Assembly (NCBI GenBank): GCA_964036295.1
Contig: OZ038473.1
Location: 12,724,501-12,788,500 of the forward strand
Direction: 5' to 3'
Origin: Plumapathes pennacea
Lineage: Eukaryota; Cnidaria; Anthozoa; Antipatharia; Myriopathidae
DNA: 64,000 nucleotides
How positions within the stretch are numbered: position 1 is the first letter of the stretch; the number at the start of each line of letters is the position of its first letter. Shown here in pieces: positions 24,601-34,311 of the stretch. The position numbers and the translations under genes are program-made. The notes beneath the pieces are model-generated. The model was given only the letters and a program-made list of their open reading frames with translations. It did no database searches and was not told the origin of the DNA.

Positions 24601-27005
24601 AAGGGAAACATGGCGACATATGACATGGCAGTCCCAAGATTTGCCACAGACCAGTCTTGTGTCACGCGATTGCGGTAGGTGCGACAGATGTTGCAAGCAA
24701 ATGACATTTCATTTCCTCGCACAGCTGATTCGTCTCTTTTCAAGTAAAAACCCAACCTCGTTCCCAGGCTCTTTCATCTCGGCTCCCTCTTTCTTTGGAA
24801 TGAAAGAGCCTGGAAACGAGGTTGGTAGAAGCCAATAGTAAATTACTTGTATCGGCTTCTAGTTCTCTAAAGAGCTTTTCTTTTACATCCAGTGTGATTG
24901 GTCAAACGAAAACTGCTCTTTGTGATAGTCGACGTATGTTTTTCTTCATTTTGACAGATATAACATGTCGATCACAGATGTGGAGGGCCTAGATGCTAGT
25001 CGAAACAACGAGTAAGTCATGTACCATGTGATCGGCAATTTGAATCCAGTTGACTTTTGGGTAACCTAGATAAATAGCCCATAATTCTTTGCGCGCACAC
25101 TTATACGAGATTCAGTAAAGTTTGCCTTGTCAGTCGCCACGCCGTATTTCCCCATGATACCACTAATACATTTTTCTCTTCAATGGTTGGAAAAATCTGC
25201 ATTTTGACCTTGTCAGTGAAGGATTAACTCTTTCTATTTTACTCGATACAGTGTTAGGTTGCACAGCCAATTGAAGTATAAGATCTCACTACATCACTCG
25301 TACGTTTTTCTCTTGAACGGTTGGAAGAATTTTACAATTCTCACTATATCACTTACGCATTTTCTTCTCGAATGATTAGGAGAATTTGTATTTAAAACTC
25401 AGGACTGAAAGAGTTAAACGAGTTTTGTAGAGGCATCCGTAAGTAGAACTGCCCGCTTGTACGAGACGAGAGTGTGCCGTCCAGATAGTTTCGACTGCAC
25501 ATTTATTTTACTCCTTGTTTGTAGATTCGACGACAATAATCCAAACATCCAGTACGAGGGTGTCACATTACAACTGGCCATTAACACGGCGCAAACGGGC
25601 CGTACCTTTCAGGACCGCAGTCACAAGTTCATTGTGAGCCCACCCCCTCCCACCGTTCCGCGCTCGGCAAAAATAAGAAATTTGAACGTAATCGGCAAAC
25701 GTGGGAACAATCAGCAGGTTTACCCTTCTATCGAGTATGGCTTCTCGACGGACAATCTAAGAGTCAGCACCAATGATTTCATTCATATCCAATGGGCAGG
25801 TGAGTTCAAAGTCTACGCATACAGTTCAAAACCACTAATATCGCACAGAAATTATATGAACCTTGTGGACACCGAATCAGCGGTCATCTTATTTTTCGAG
25901 TCTGCAGTCATTGTACAAAAACTAGAAAATCTGCGATCACTGTCACTGAACAAAAATTACACCAAGCCTGCGATCACCAAATCAGCGGTCATTGTACCTT
26001 ACGTTCGATGCAGGAGGTCATTGCAACTTGCAAGTTTCGAGTCGTTTGTTTGTTTTGTTTCCAAGGTTACTGCCAGGAAAAATGGCATTGGTTAGATTGT
26101 ATTCACTAATTTGAAACTGTTCCATAAAGACGTAAACTCGAATTGGAATGAAATTAAAAATAATAATTAAAATATCAGCAAAAATGGAATGTTCTCAAGA
26201 AAACCCAAATTAGAATTTCCAAGAATTTTTCCTCGAACACGGTGTGTTTCTAAGAAGACTGATAGTAAGTGTTTCACCAGGTTCAAACTCCAACCCACAA
26301 AACAATGCTGGCAACGGAAGAAGAGGTACAGTAAAATAAAACCTATAGACTATGTTGCTTGTAATATTCAGCTCTTAGTTTAGAGTATAAAGATTTGAAG
26401 ATTTTTAAGCTTGGTTTTCACGAGCCGGAGACGCTATCATAAGCGCAAACATAAGAGTCCTAATTCAGAATGAAAACGGGCTCGACGCAAGTGCAAGTAC
26501 GCGGATTAAATTTTTCTTTTTCCTCGTGCTTGCGGCTGCATTGATTTTTCGAAAATTTTCGTGACGTCACGCGAGCTACTCAGGGTCTTGCAAAAGAATA
26601 ACTCAATTTCTTTATCGTTCTCGATTTCTCTCTCTGTCTCTCTGTCTATCTGTCACAGGCACGGACAGAAGTAATATTGTTGGGATGAGGAACGCGGCTA
26701 CCAATCTTGGTTTACCGATAGCACAAACCCCACTCTTCAGGAACATGGTCGCAGTCGATGCGGCCAATGGACGAAGACTACCTTGGTATCGCGCCGCGAT
26801 GAAGCTAGCCACTTCTGATTACCCCCGCCCACGCAATAATGGCAACAACGGCTGGCTCGACAACTCACCCGCCTCGACTACAGGAGTGGTCGCTAGAGTC
26901 ATGCGTCCCGGAACCTACAACTACATGTCCACCAGGAACAACAACTTCTCCAATCGTAGCCAGAAAGGCGCGATCATTGTGAGCAGTGGTCGCAGAATTC
27001 GATAA
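21646..27005 (+). CDS. DD3-3-like secreted protein, gene C (9 coding exons)
   Basis: Exons: 21646-21798, 22292-22369, 22643-22931, 23450-23668, 24323-24674, 24958-25011, 25525-25799, 26281-26325, 26659-27005 (1,812 nt, 603 residues), with the same intron phases as A and B. The start was placed at 21646 because it gives a compact signal peptide just before [15 protein letters not shown]. Family landmarks include [47 protein letters not shown] and [12 protein letters not shown]. It deviates from A and B in exon 3, where the conserved WTNQHG is replaced by FFAQHG. The protein is likely secreted and its function is unknown. The gene is head-to-head with gene B. Confidence 0.88.
21960..22075. repeat. 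33 bp tandem repeat in intron 1 of gene C
   Basis: Three near-identical units of 33 bases, each built on ACAAACAAAACAGAAAAATA, lie in a strongly purine-rich tract. Because the period is a multiple of three, long but meaningless open frames run through it on both strands. Confidence 0.8.
22971..23142. repeat. MITE family 1 copy (first of a tandem pair)
   Basis: It lies in intron 3 of gene C and ends ACTCCTGGGAGTGAAAGGGT. It is nearly identical over its core to the next copy at 23191-23402, so the pair may stem from local duplication. Confidence 0.85.
23191..23402. repeat. MITE family 1 copy (second of a tandem pair)
   Basis: This is a full-length member. It begins GTTAACCCTTTCACTCCCAA and ends TTGGGAGTGAAAGGATTAA. 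It ends 47 bases before the exon 4 acceptor of gene C. Confidence 0.85.
23825..24155. repeat. Foldback element, copy 2, in intron 4 of gene C
   Basis: The arms of about 70 bases around the loop GAGGCGCTTCGCCGAGTGAG (23910-23930) are almost perfectly complementary. A second inverted pair, TTTTTTACCACAA and its complement TTGTGGTAAAAAA, bounds the tail at about 24006-24155. It is the same family as 2775-3190. Confidence 0.8.
24754..24827. repeat. Short hairpin element with AACCTCGTTCCCAGG ends
   Basis: AACCTCGTTCCCAGGCTCTT is answered by its near-perfect complement, AAGAGCCTGGAAACGAGGTT. A similar hairpin lies at 38305-38354. Confidence 0.7.
25165..25418. repeat. Degraded MITE family 1 fragments in gene C intron 6
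   Basis: Two partial copies show GGTTGGAAGAATTT, TCTCACTATATCACTTACGC and related core pieces without intact termini. Confidence 0.55.
25865..26000. repeat. Repeated TCAGCGGTCATTGTACA motifs in gene C intron 7
   Basis: The motif GAATCAGCGGTCAT / AGTCTGCAGTCATTGTAC / AATCAGCGGTCATTGTAC appears three times here, soon after the exon 7 donor and in the sense orientation. It matches the terminal motif of the dispersed repeats in gene B introns. Confidence 0.55.
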
Positions 27006-27157
27006 GTTGCTTGGAGGGAGTTCGTGATGTTATTTTGAACGGTGTTTTATCGCTTCTTTTCTTTGTTTGATTTAAATGCTAGTTTAGACCTGCACATGTA
27101 AGGCTTTAACCAGATTATAGTTCGTTTAGTGTTGTTAGAATAATGGTCCAACTTAAA

Positions 27158-27163
27158 AATAAA
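27158..27163 (+). terminator. Candidate polyadenylation signal of gene C
   Basis: AATAAA lies 153 bases after the gene C stop codon. Confidence 0.55.
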
Positions 27164-27424
27164 CGTGTAAAAGTTCATCGAGTTGTCCCCTGCAGGCTAC
27201 ATTTTATTGCCACAAAAAGTTGAAAAGTTTACAATACAATAGAAGCTAATGAGCTCAAAGGTAAAGAAGTTACGCCACAAACTACATGTACTCACATTTT
27301 TATGGTGTTCATATCTGCTTTAATAATCCATTCAGGGGGGCCATTGCTTTGGATCCCTAAACACTGGACGATAAGGAACATGATGCCCTTGCAAACCTAA
27401 AAAGAAAGAGTTGAACTCAGTAAA

Positions 27425-27790
27425 ATACACTAAAATACGAAATTTGACGTCTAACTGGGAGTTAAATTTCACATCGTGTGCAAACTCCGGTTCCCTTGTA
27501 CACAACTTTATAGAAAATGTATCGAACTAACTCAACCCTTTCGCTCCTGAGAGTGATCAACTTCAATTTTCTCCTTCAGTTTCTCATCACAGATTCTTGC
27601 TACGGTATGGAGAATTTGCCACTTGATAGTTTGCTCAGATAAAAGCCGATGGGCCTACCAATTCTCACTACATCATCAACAAATTTTCTTCTTGAATGGT
27701 TGGGAGAATTTGTATAAATGAGTTAAGTCAAAGTGTTGAATTTCTGGGCTGCGTGTTGTGCAACGACCGCTGACTTGATACAAGTTGATC
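27425..27790. repeat. Nested repeats: MITE family 1 inside the TGACCGCTGACT family
   Basis: The outer repeat shows TTAAATTTCACATCGTGTGC at its start and GTGCAACGACCGCTGACTTG at its end. It is interrupted at 27533-27726 by a MITE family 1 copy (CAACCCTTTCGCTCCTGAGA to GAGTTAAG). This ordering means the MITE moved after the outer repeat was in place. Confidence 0.6.
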
Positions 27791-27987
27791 GCACGGACGC
27801 TTGGAGAAAGACTTGGGAATGCGCCTACAGCGCGTGCGTTTCATACGTCACAAACACAACGTCACAAAGCGCGCAATGACATCATCATAATTCATGAAGC
27901 GAATTTAAAATTATAACTTTGGTCGTTAAAAACTCTGATTCAATAGAAAAGTTACTAATTCATAGTTCGATATATCTAGAGACACTC

Positions 27988-29301
27988 ATGGCACAAAACG
28001 GAGAGCAAAGCTGCGGTGATTTGAGTAACAGGATTAGCAAGAACGATTTGTTCGCTTGCCTGGCGCTGTGGATGGAGAAAAGTCCCTTAATAACATCGTC
28101 TTCCACAAATGACCAACAACAAGCACCCGACTCAAGCAAAGAACGCAAAAGAACCAACGCAATTGGCGTGGTTATCGTGGATTCGACGGAAACTGTTGTG
28201 AGTGTGGAATGCACGCGCGGCTTTCTGCATGGAGTGCAAAGCGCTTTGCTTGATAGTCACGGTCGACTCAAAGGCAGCGTGATTTTTGCGTCAAGGAAAC
28301 CATGTGCTTGTTGTACTAAGTTGATAATATCTGCTGGAGTTTCGCGAGTGTTTTATTTGCCGTTTGAGCCCGAGAATCCCAATGAAGCAGACATGAACTG
28401 CGTTGATAAGTTGTTTCAGACGTCACCTGTAGCGCAATCTATTTACCTTCCGAGTATTGAAGAAACTACTGTTCAAATATGTAGGGCAAAGCAGTCGCCC
28501 TATGCAAATGCCAACCACAAGCAGTTTACAGAAAACGACAACTGGGGAGAGAAAGTTTCTTCATCTCTTCTGGAATACGAAACTTCAAAGAACGAAATCG
28601 ATAAGAAGATATTTAATATGATCAAGTGGATTGATGGAGTCACCTTCGGTGATGTCCCAGGCAATATGACGTTTCATACAGACTACTGCCGGAGAGACCC
28701 GAACAGACCCCGAACCTCGACCGAGGAATGGCCGACTAAGCCCGAACCTAGAAACGAGAATTGGCAAAAGCTCGCGCTTCATTTATCGAGAATGGCGCAA
28801 ATGTTGTCACAGAGATCAGACGATCCAAAGCGCGGAGTTGGCGCGGTCATAACGAAGCAAAACCAGATTGTTGCTGTCGGTTGGAACGGCTACCTCCCAA
28901 AAACACAGCCTGGTGATTTTCCAACAGCTTCTCACCATGACAACGCTTGTCTCGAGAAGACGAAATATCCCTTCTCCGTCCACGCTGAGCAAAGCGCCAT
29001 TTTGAGGAGAAATACTCGCGAGATTGGCCATTGTTCCACCACGATTTTTGTCAGCAAAAAACCGTGTGACGAATGTGTGCCGCTGCTGCTCAAAACCGGA
29101 ATCCAAAACGCCGTCTATCCGCGCCCAGCACGAAAACGTCCGATTAACAACTGTCTGACTTATCACTTGATACGCAAGTGCATCAGAAAAGAGGAAATAC
29201 GAGGCTTCAAGAGCACTCAGTCCAACGGTACAAATGCGGCAGCAAATTCAGACATCGAGGACAACAGAACAACAAGGTACGCAAGGAGAAAAAGAAATTA
29301 A
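27988..29301 (+). CDS. CDADC1-like protein with two deaminase domains, copy 1 (intronless)
   Basis: A single uninterrupted frame encodes 437 residues from the ATG at 27988; the in-frame stretch before it has no ATG. The N-terminal domain (about 20-140) has His81 followed by Gly-Val, and Pro105-Cys106-x2-Cys109. Zinc ligands are therefore present but the catalytic Glu of the His-x-Glu motif is absent. The C-terminal domain (about 255-385) has His332-Ala-Glu334 and PCDEC with Cys360 and Cys363, the full zinc-hydrolase site of cytidine/dCMP deaminases. The two-domain layout matches CDADC1, whose vertebrate member has been described as a dCTP deaminase. The substrate here is inferred only. The tail is basic (TRYARRKRN), a possible nuclear signal. 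Copies 2 and 3 are closer to each other than to this one. Confidence 0.85.
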   Translation: MAQNGEQSCGDLSNRISKNDLFACLALWMEKSPLITSSSTNDQQQAPDSSKERKRTNAIGVVIVDSTETVVSVECTRGFLHGVQSALLDSHGRLKGSVIFASRKPCACCTKLIISAGVSRVFYLPFEPENPNEADMNCVDKLFQTSPVAQSIYLPSIEETTVQICRAKQSPYANANHKQFTENDNWGEKVSSSLLEYETSKNEIDKKIFNMIKWIDGVTFGDVPGNMTFHTDYCRRDPNRPRTSTEEWPTKPEPRNENWQKLALHLSRMAQMLSQRSDDPKRGVGAVITKQNQIVAVGWNGYLPKTQPGDFPTASHHDNACLEKTKYPFSVHAEQSAILRRNTREIGHCSTTIFVSKKPCDECVPLLLKTGIQNAVYPRPARKRPINNCLTYHLIRKCIRKEEIRGFKSTQSNGTNAAANSDIEDNRTTRYARRKRN

Positions 29302-30110
29302 GAGAAAAAGCTGTGTTCACGTTTTCACTATAAGACCAACGAGGAAGCTTGAAAATAGACGGGTGATCTCTGGACTGGAAGAAAAACACTTCTCTTAGTT
29401 CGTGAAGACACCTGGATGTAATTTGGCAAAACGAAGGTGTATAGCTGGATCAGCTGGCTGCGGTGAAAGTTATCAGGTGCCAAGTTCTCCATAGCATTTA
29501 CGAAAAGACATGTAGCGGTTCCTAATTGGTTCAGCTGCTAAGTTCTCTATATGCATTATATCATTAGTTATGACGAGATAATTTGGGCGACACAAAAACA
29601 ATTGAGCGTAACATTCTGTAAAGGTTTATTGGTCTCGCTTAGAACACTAGAACACTTAAAGTAAAAGCAGACAAAAAACAAATGTGCCTTTCTTTGCTCA
29701 GATTACCGTAAAAACTAAAATTATAAACCAGTTCTCCATCGGGTGGCTATTTAGCTAGAATCTACTCAAATAAAGTGTCTTTAGAAATAACTCCTCAAAG
29801 CTTATATTTCGTTCACACCGGTGGGATAAACAAAATAATATCCGTAGCATCTCAAAACAGTATGCAACAACTAACCAACATTCATAAAAAGCAGCAAATC
29901 ATCTCTTGCTTTGTCACCTGGTTTCTTAGAAACATTAATTTTTAAGAAGTGAATAATCAGTCAAATATTGGGGCGTTAGAGCTTTTTTCACAACGTTTAA
30001 AATGAACGAAATGCTTTGAAAGAACAGGCATTGATTAAACAGTTTGTCGACACAAGAAATTCGAAAAACATCATTTTGCAATATCCAGACTCGATCATTA
30101 ATGTCCACGC
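29302..30110. other. Intergenic region between deaminase copies 1 and 2
   Basis: No gene is seen. AATAAA at 29769-29774 is a candidate polyadenylation signal for copy 1. Confidence 0.5.
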
Positions 30111-30118
30111 AATTACCT

Positions 30119-30175
30119 GCAGTTTTGTCATCAAACTCAACAAAACATTGAGTCCTTAGCAACCCGGTCCACAAA
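30119..30175 (+). promoter_or_regulatory. Upstream repeat shared by deaminase copies 2 and 3
   Basis: The segment containing AACAAAACATTGAGTCCTTA followed by GCAACC recurs upstream of copy 3, twice (about 34312-34367 and 34599-34655). All three lie within about 440 bases of a deaminase start codon. This shows that the promoter region was duplicated with the gene, and it may hold control elements. Confidence 0.5.
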
Positions 30176-30271
30176 TTAAAACTTCGTCATTCGCACTTCA
30201 CGCCGTGGCACTACAAACTGTCGCCAATCGAACTAACCGAAAAGAACGCAACGAAAGGCGTAAGAACTAAA

Positions 30272-31636
30272 ATGGCCGATTCTAAAACCGATGTAAAAGG
30301 TACTTCATCTGGACGTACGGGTCAAAAAGTGAAGAAAAGTGACTATCAGTATCAGAGACGCGTAAGTCGAATTTCGAAGGAGAACGTCTTCATGGTTCTT
30401 GCCATGTGGATGGAGCAGTCTCCTCTGGCCGAAGCAACAGCAGAGAAAGCTGGGGCAGTGCTGGTTACTGAGGATAACCGTCTTTATGCAATGGACTGCA
30501 CAAGGGACAGTGTTCACGCTATGGCGCGATTGCTGATGCGTCACTCGCAGAAATTGAAAAACTCCACTATTTACACATCGAGGAGGCCTTGTTCCTTTTG
30601 TGCAAAACTGCTGGTCCAGTGTGGAGTCAGACAGCTGTATTATCTGCCGACCAAGCCAGAGAACGCTGATGACAAAGAAGACCTGTACAGAGTTGACAAC
30701 CTCCTTAAAGTCGCACGGCTCGCTCACAGCTACTTCGTGCCCAATCTGGGTGAGGAAGTCGCTCACAAAACGGAAGAATTGGAAAAGAAAATTGACAAGC
30801 CTGGCACATCAAAATTGATAAAGGAACTTCAGGACGACCTAATGAGTCTGTATTGGAAGGAAGATTGGATGAAAGAAGCCGCAAAGAAACTTCACTGGAC
30901 TGCATGTGATGATAAGATGCTGCCCCAATTCAAGATAGACTTTGAGACGATAATGAAATGGATATCAGCAGTGACAGTGACCGCAAGAGAGTGCCATGGC
31001 TTTGTCCAATACTGCCCGACTCCAAAAGAGGGAGCTAACGGGGTACTCAATACTAAAGACGAGAGCTTTTATCGCCACTTGTTGGCAATGGCACAAATCT
31101 TGGAACAAAGGACGGACGACCCGAAAAGAGGCGTCGGAGCCGTTGTTTCGAAGGAAAACGAGATTGTCGCCACCGGATGGAACGGATTCCCCACTAAAGC
31201 TTTGTATGGCGAATTCCCCAGGGCTTCAGATAAAGACAAGGAAGCAGCCCAGGAACAGAAGAAGTACCCATACGTCATCCACGCCGAGCAAACCGCTTTC
31301 CTGATGAAAAATACTGCAGACATCAGTGGATCAGTTCTGTTCGTAACTAAAGTACCATGCCATGAATGCGTTCCTTTGCTGAAGCTGGAAAAAGTGACGA
31401 AGTGCGTCATTGGAATTACCGAACAACAAGCTGAAGAGGAATTCAAAAGGAAAGGCGAAGGCGAAAATCTCAGTTATGAAGTATTCTCCAAAGAGGTAAA
31501 GTTGGGAACCTTCACTTGCTTCGTTGCAAAGGAAGCGAACCAAGCCGAAAGGCACCGCAGCACCAGGATAGCAGTTAAAAGACGACAAGAACTTTCCCAT
31601 CAGAACTCCTCGAAGAACAAAAGAAAGAAATCATAA
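30272..31636 (+). CDS. CDADC1-like protein with two deaminase domains, copy 2 (intronless)
   Basis: One frame of 454 residues. The N-terminal deaminase-like domain has His82-Ala-Met84 where an active enzyme has His-x-Glu, plus Pro106-Cys107-x2-Cys110 (RRPCSFC). The C-terminal domain has His337-Ala-Glu339 and PCHEC with Cys363 and Cys366, preceded by DDPKRGVGAVV and TGWNGFP, the usual substrate-pocket strands of dCMP-deaminase-like proteins. It is therefore predicted to be a zinc-dependent nucleotide or nucleic-acid deaminase with one inactive, possibly regulatory domain. The C terminus is highly basic (KRRQELSHQNSSKNKRKKS), likely a nuclear signal. It lies 970 bases downstream of copy 1 on the same strand. 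Intronless structure suggests amplification of a processed gene. Confidence 0.85.
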   Translation: MADSKTDVKGTSSGRTGQKVKKSDYQYQRRVSRISKENVFMVLAMWMEQSPLAEATAEKAGAVLVTEDNRLYAMDCTRDSVHAMARLLMRHSQKLKNSTIYTSRRPCSFCAKLLVQCGVRQLYYLPTKPENADDKEDLYRVDNLLKVARLAHSYFVPNLGEEVAHKTEELEKKIDKPGTSKLIKELQDDLMSLYWKEDWMKEAAKKLHWTACDDKMLPQFKIDFETIMKWISAVTVTARECHGFVQYCPTPKEGANGVLNTKDESFYRHLLAMAQILEQRTDDPKRGVGAVVSKENEIVATGWNGFPTKALYGEFPRASDKDKEAAQEQKKYPYVIHAEQTAFLMKNTADISGSVLFVTKVPCHECVPLLKLEKVTKCVIGITEQQAEEEFKRKGEGENLSYEVFSKEVKLGTFTCFVAKEANQAERHRSTRIAVKRRQELSHQNSSKNKRKKS

Positions 31637-31758
31637 TATAGGTTCAGTATATACCAATATCACCACCTCCTCTATAATCTCGTATTATAACCCCCACCCC
31701 ACCTTTTTGCTTATGTATCATATGGGTGAAAAAGGTCGACTGTCGATTGACAAGTATA

Positions 31759-31764
31759 AATAAA
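31759..31764 (+). terminator. Candidate polyadenylation signal of deaminase copy 2
   Basis: AATAAA lies 123 bases after the stop codon. Confidence 0.55.
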
Positions 31765-32394
31765 TATAAAAAAAAGAGAAGAGCCTTCAATCATAGATGC
31801 TGTATTTACGGAGGCAAAAGGTTTTCATTTGCGGTTCGCAGAAGTGGCCATTTGATATTTCTGCTGGCCACAAAGACGTATAGATTTGAGATGCTACAGT
31901 AGGTTGCTAAATTCATGGATGTTTGAAATACTTTTACACACTAGAATTATTAGTGTTGGGCCCTTCAGTCTTTTCACTGCTCGAACCATATATTGCATAC
32001 ATGGCCATACATACTGTAGAACTGCCAAGTGAAGGTGAGGTCACAAGATAAACAGTCTTACCTCTGATGACTTGATGAAGATACATCCAACGCGATTGAG
32101 TTCGTATCATTTGTACACTTTAAGGTAAACCTCATCACCACCAGTACAGGTTCCTTAACATCCCCTACATCAGGAAACAGAATGAGGTTGAAGGTTTTTT
32201 TTTAATGGGAATAGAATCATCTACTGACTCTACAAATAATTAAAGAAGTTACTCTTGTGTGTGAATTAATCCGGACACACCCCCTCCCCCATACAAGTGC
32301 TTAGTCAGAGCATGAATTATATGTTTGAAAACTTATCCAAAAAAAGAGAACTGCATGAGACTGCACTCTTAAGAACAAAACTGAATTACAAATA
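31765..32394. other. Intergenic stretch after deaminase copy 2
   Basis: I see no coding sequence or clear repeat here beyond short A/T-rich runs. Confidence 0.5.
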
Positions 32395-32755
32395 CACACA
32401 TTTATTACACGACTTCACATTTTCGAGTGCAAATACGGGCCAAAACGAGTGCAAAGATGGGAGCGTATTGCACTCGTCAGGAACCAGATCAACTGGTTTA
32501 TTAGCTTACGTGATCAGTTTTCGCAAGCAAAGTTTACGAACGCGTCATTTTTTGTTCCATTTTGCGCGCGGCGAGAATATTTGCCCTGCTTCGTTTGTCG
32601 TGTAATAAACAATTTATTACACGAAAAGTCGTGCAATACGGCTGTATTTTTACTCGTCAGTTTTATTTTTTCTCGCCTGAAGCAGGCTCGAAAAAATAAA
32701 ACCGACTCGTAAAAATACTCCGCCGTATTGCACTCCTTCCCGTGTAATAACCTCT
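32395..32755. repeat. TIR element with TTATTACACG-type ends, copy 2
   Basis: It begins TTTATTACACGACTTCACAT and ends CCGTGTAATAACC, with internal CGTGTAATAAACAATTTATTACACG-like palindromes (about 32600-32628). It is the inverted counterpart of 3292-3552. It abuts the truncated deaminase fragment at 32820, so the insertion may have accompanied loss of that copy. Confidence 0.65.
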
Positions 32756-32819
32756 TTATACTCATGCCCATAACAGCCTTTAGGGATATAATCAGTTTGG
32801 TACCACTAAGTGTAGAGTA

Positions 32820-33110
32820 AATCCGTGAGATTGGCGACTTTTCCACCTCAATATTTGTCAGCAAAAAGCCGTGTGACGAGTCGTGCCACTGCTGCTGAAA
32901 ACCAGAATCCAAAACGCCGTCTATCCGCGCCCAGCACGAAAACGTCCGACTAACAACTGTCTGACTTATAACTTGATACGCAAGTGCATCAGAAAAGAGG
33001 AGATACGAGGCTTCAGGAGCACTCAGTCCAACGGTACAAATGCGGCAGCAAATTCAGACATCGAGGACAACAGAATGACCACAAGGCACGGAAAGAGAAA
33101 ACGAATTTAG
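32820..33110 (+). pseudogene. Truncated, frameshifted fragment of deaminase copy 1
   Basis: From about 32826 this matches the end of copy 1, starting just before the strand that leads to the PCDEC motif and running through the basic tail and stop. A base is missing within the second Cys region (GACGAGTCGTGCC against GACGAATGTGTGCC in copy 1), which breaks the frame. No upstream part of the gene is present. The residual C-terminal frame (32883-33110) is still highly similar, so the duplication is recent. Confidence 0.85.
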
Positions 33111-33356
33111 AGGAGAAGCTGCATTCGAGACCGAAATCCAAGTTCTCACTTTAAGACCCACGAGGAAGCTCAAATATAGACGGGTGGTGAAAAACAATTC
33201 TTACGACTTTTATAAAAAGACAGTAAGGTTCATAATTGGATCAACCGCCTACTTTGCGGCAAAACTAGTAACTGAACTTGGTAGCAAAAGTGACCGTGCC
33301 AGATCGGTGAGAGCTACAAGTTTGCCAAGTATGAAACAGCGATAACACTTAATCAC

Positions 33357-33461
33357 TACTGGATCCTAGCATGTGAAAACCATGTGATTTACCATGTGAA
33401 ATTGGGTTAAAATTCACAGGCTTTTCTCATGGTTTTAACATGCAAGGATCCAGTAGTGAAT
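33357..33461. repeat. Hairpin element with CACTACTGGATCC ends
   Basis: CACTACTGGATCCTAGCATG at the left is answered by CATGCAAGGATCCAGTAGTG at the right, with complementary inner arms. It is a MITE-like foldback between two decayed deaminase fragments. Confidence 0.75.
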
Positions 33462-33504
33462 GACCAGATGCAAGCGCGTCACTTAACAGCAATGGTCGCG
33501 GATG

Positions 33505-33775
33505 CGGGCGCACAAAGGACGTCGGTAAAACGGGTATGGGAGCTGTCTTTCTAAATCACAACGAGATTGTCGCAAATGGGTGGAACAGATTCCCCCCTAG
33601 AGATGGGTATGGTGAATTCGCTCGGGCTTCAGACGACGACAAGGAAGCAAACGAGAATCGAAAAATATACCCATACGTCATCCACGCTGAACAGAACGCG
33701 TTACTAATGAGTAAAGCAGGCCTGTTCGTGACAAAAACACCGGGTCACAAATACGTCCCTTCGTTGAATTTGTAA
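33505..33775 (+). pseudogene. Decayed fragment of a deaminase copy 2/3 C-terminal domain
   Basis: The fragment covers the GVGAV strand, a NGWNRFP motif and an intact HAEQN, but the PCxxC zinc motif has become PGHKYV, so both metal-binding cysteines are lost. The region before 33536 shows CAAAGGACG-type similarity to copies 2 and 3, with a frame break. The frame stops at 33775, well short of the normal C terminus. It cannot be an active deaminase. Confidence 0.85.
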
Positions 33776-34310
33776 TAAGTTACATGTGTTATTGGATAAA
33801 ACAAGAGAGATGGCACTCTTAGTTACAAATAGTTCTTCGATGAGATAAACGAAGCCCACTTGAAACAATGAAACCACCTGCTCAAACCAGGTCTCAAGCA
33901 ATAGCTGATAGCCGACAGCTGCATTTACCAACAACATGCAATTTAATAATACTTTCATAAATATTCATTGTGCTTCGCGAGTGTCTCCTAATCAAGATAA
34001 CAAAAAAGCTGTTTCCAAACTAATTAAGTTAAAGGAGTTTCGCCTGAACTTTGTCAAAAGAATATTCCAACAGCGAACTTGTATCTGTGTTTGAAACTCG
34101 TGGAAAATGGTAATATACTTTACTTCACTTCGGGCGACTGAAGGGCGACTTAAGGCAACCTTAGGACCCGGAGTAGGCCTAATATGTCATTACGGTGCAT
34201 TTCTTGGTACAAACTGAGGCAACGTACTTATGCACCAGTAGACCTCAGCTTCAGCTTCTGCTTCCGCTCGAAAGTAAATGAAAATTGCTGGATTTTCTTA
34301 ATAGTCGCTT
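33776..34310. other. Spacer between the deaminase fragment and the copy 3 upstream repeats
   Basis: I see nothing coding here. The part just after 33776 may be further degraded deaminase sequence (AGTTACAAATAGTTCTTCGA resembles the copy 2 region AGTTATGAAGTATTCTCCAA). Confidence 0.4.
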
Positions 34311-34311
34311 T

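Noticed and set aside
24334-24755. Antisense frames over exon 5 of gene C
   Set aside because: They are shadows of a well-supported exon with conserved cysteines on the plus strand.
27919-27987. An N-terminal extension of deaminase copy 1 to 460 residues
   Set aside because: The extension would start at TTG. The first in-frame ATG is at 27988, and the extra residues have no counterpart in copies 2 and 3.
30305-30766. Antisense 153-codon frame over deaminase copy 2
   Set aside because: It overlaps the catalytic gene fully, has no motif of its own and is absent at the matching position of copy 3.
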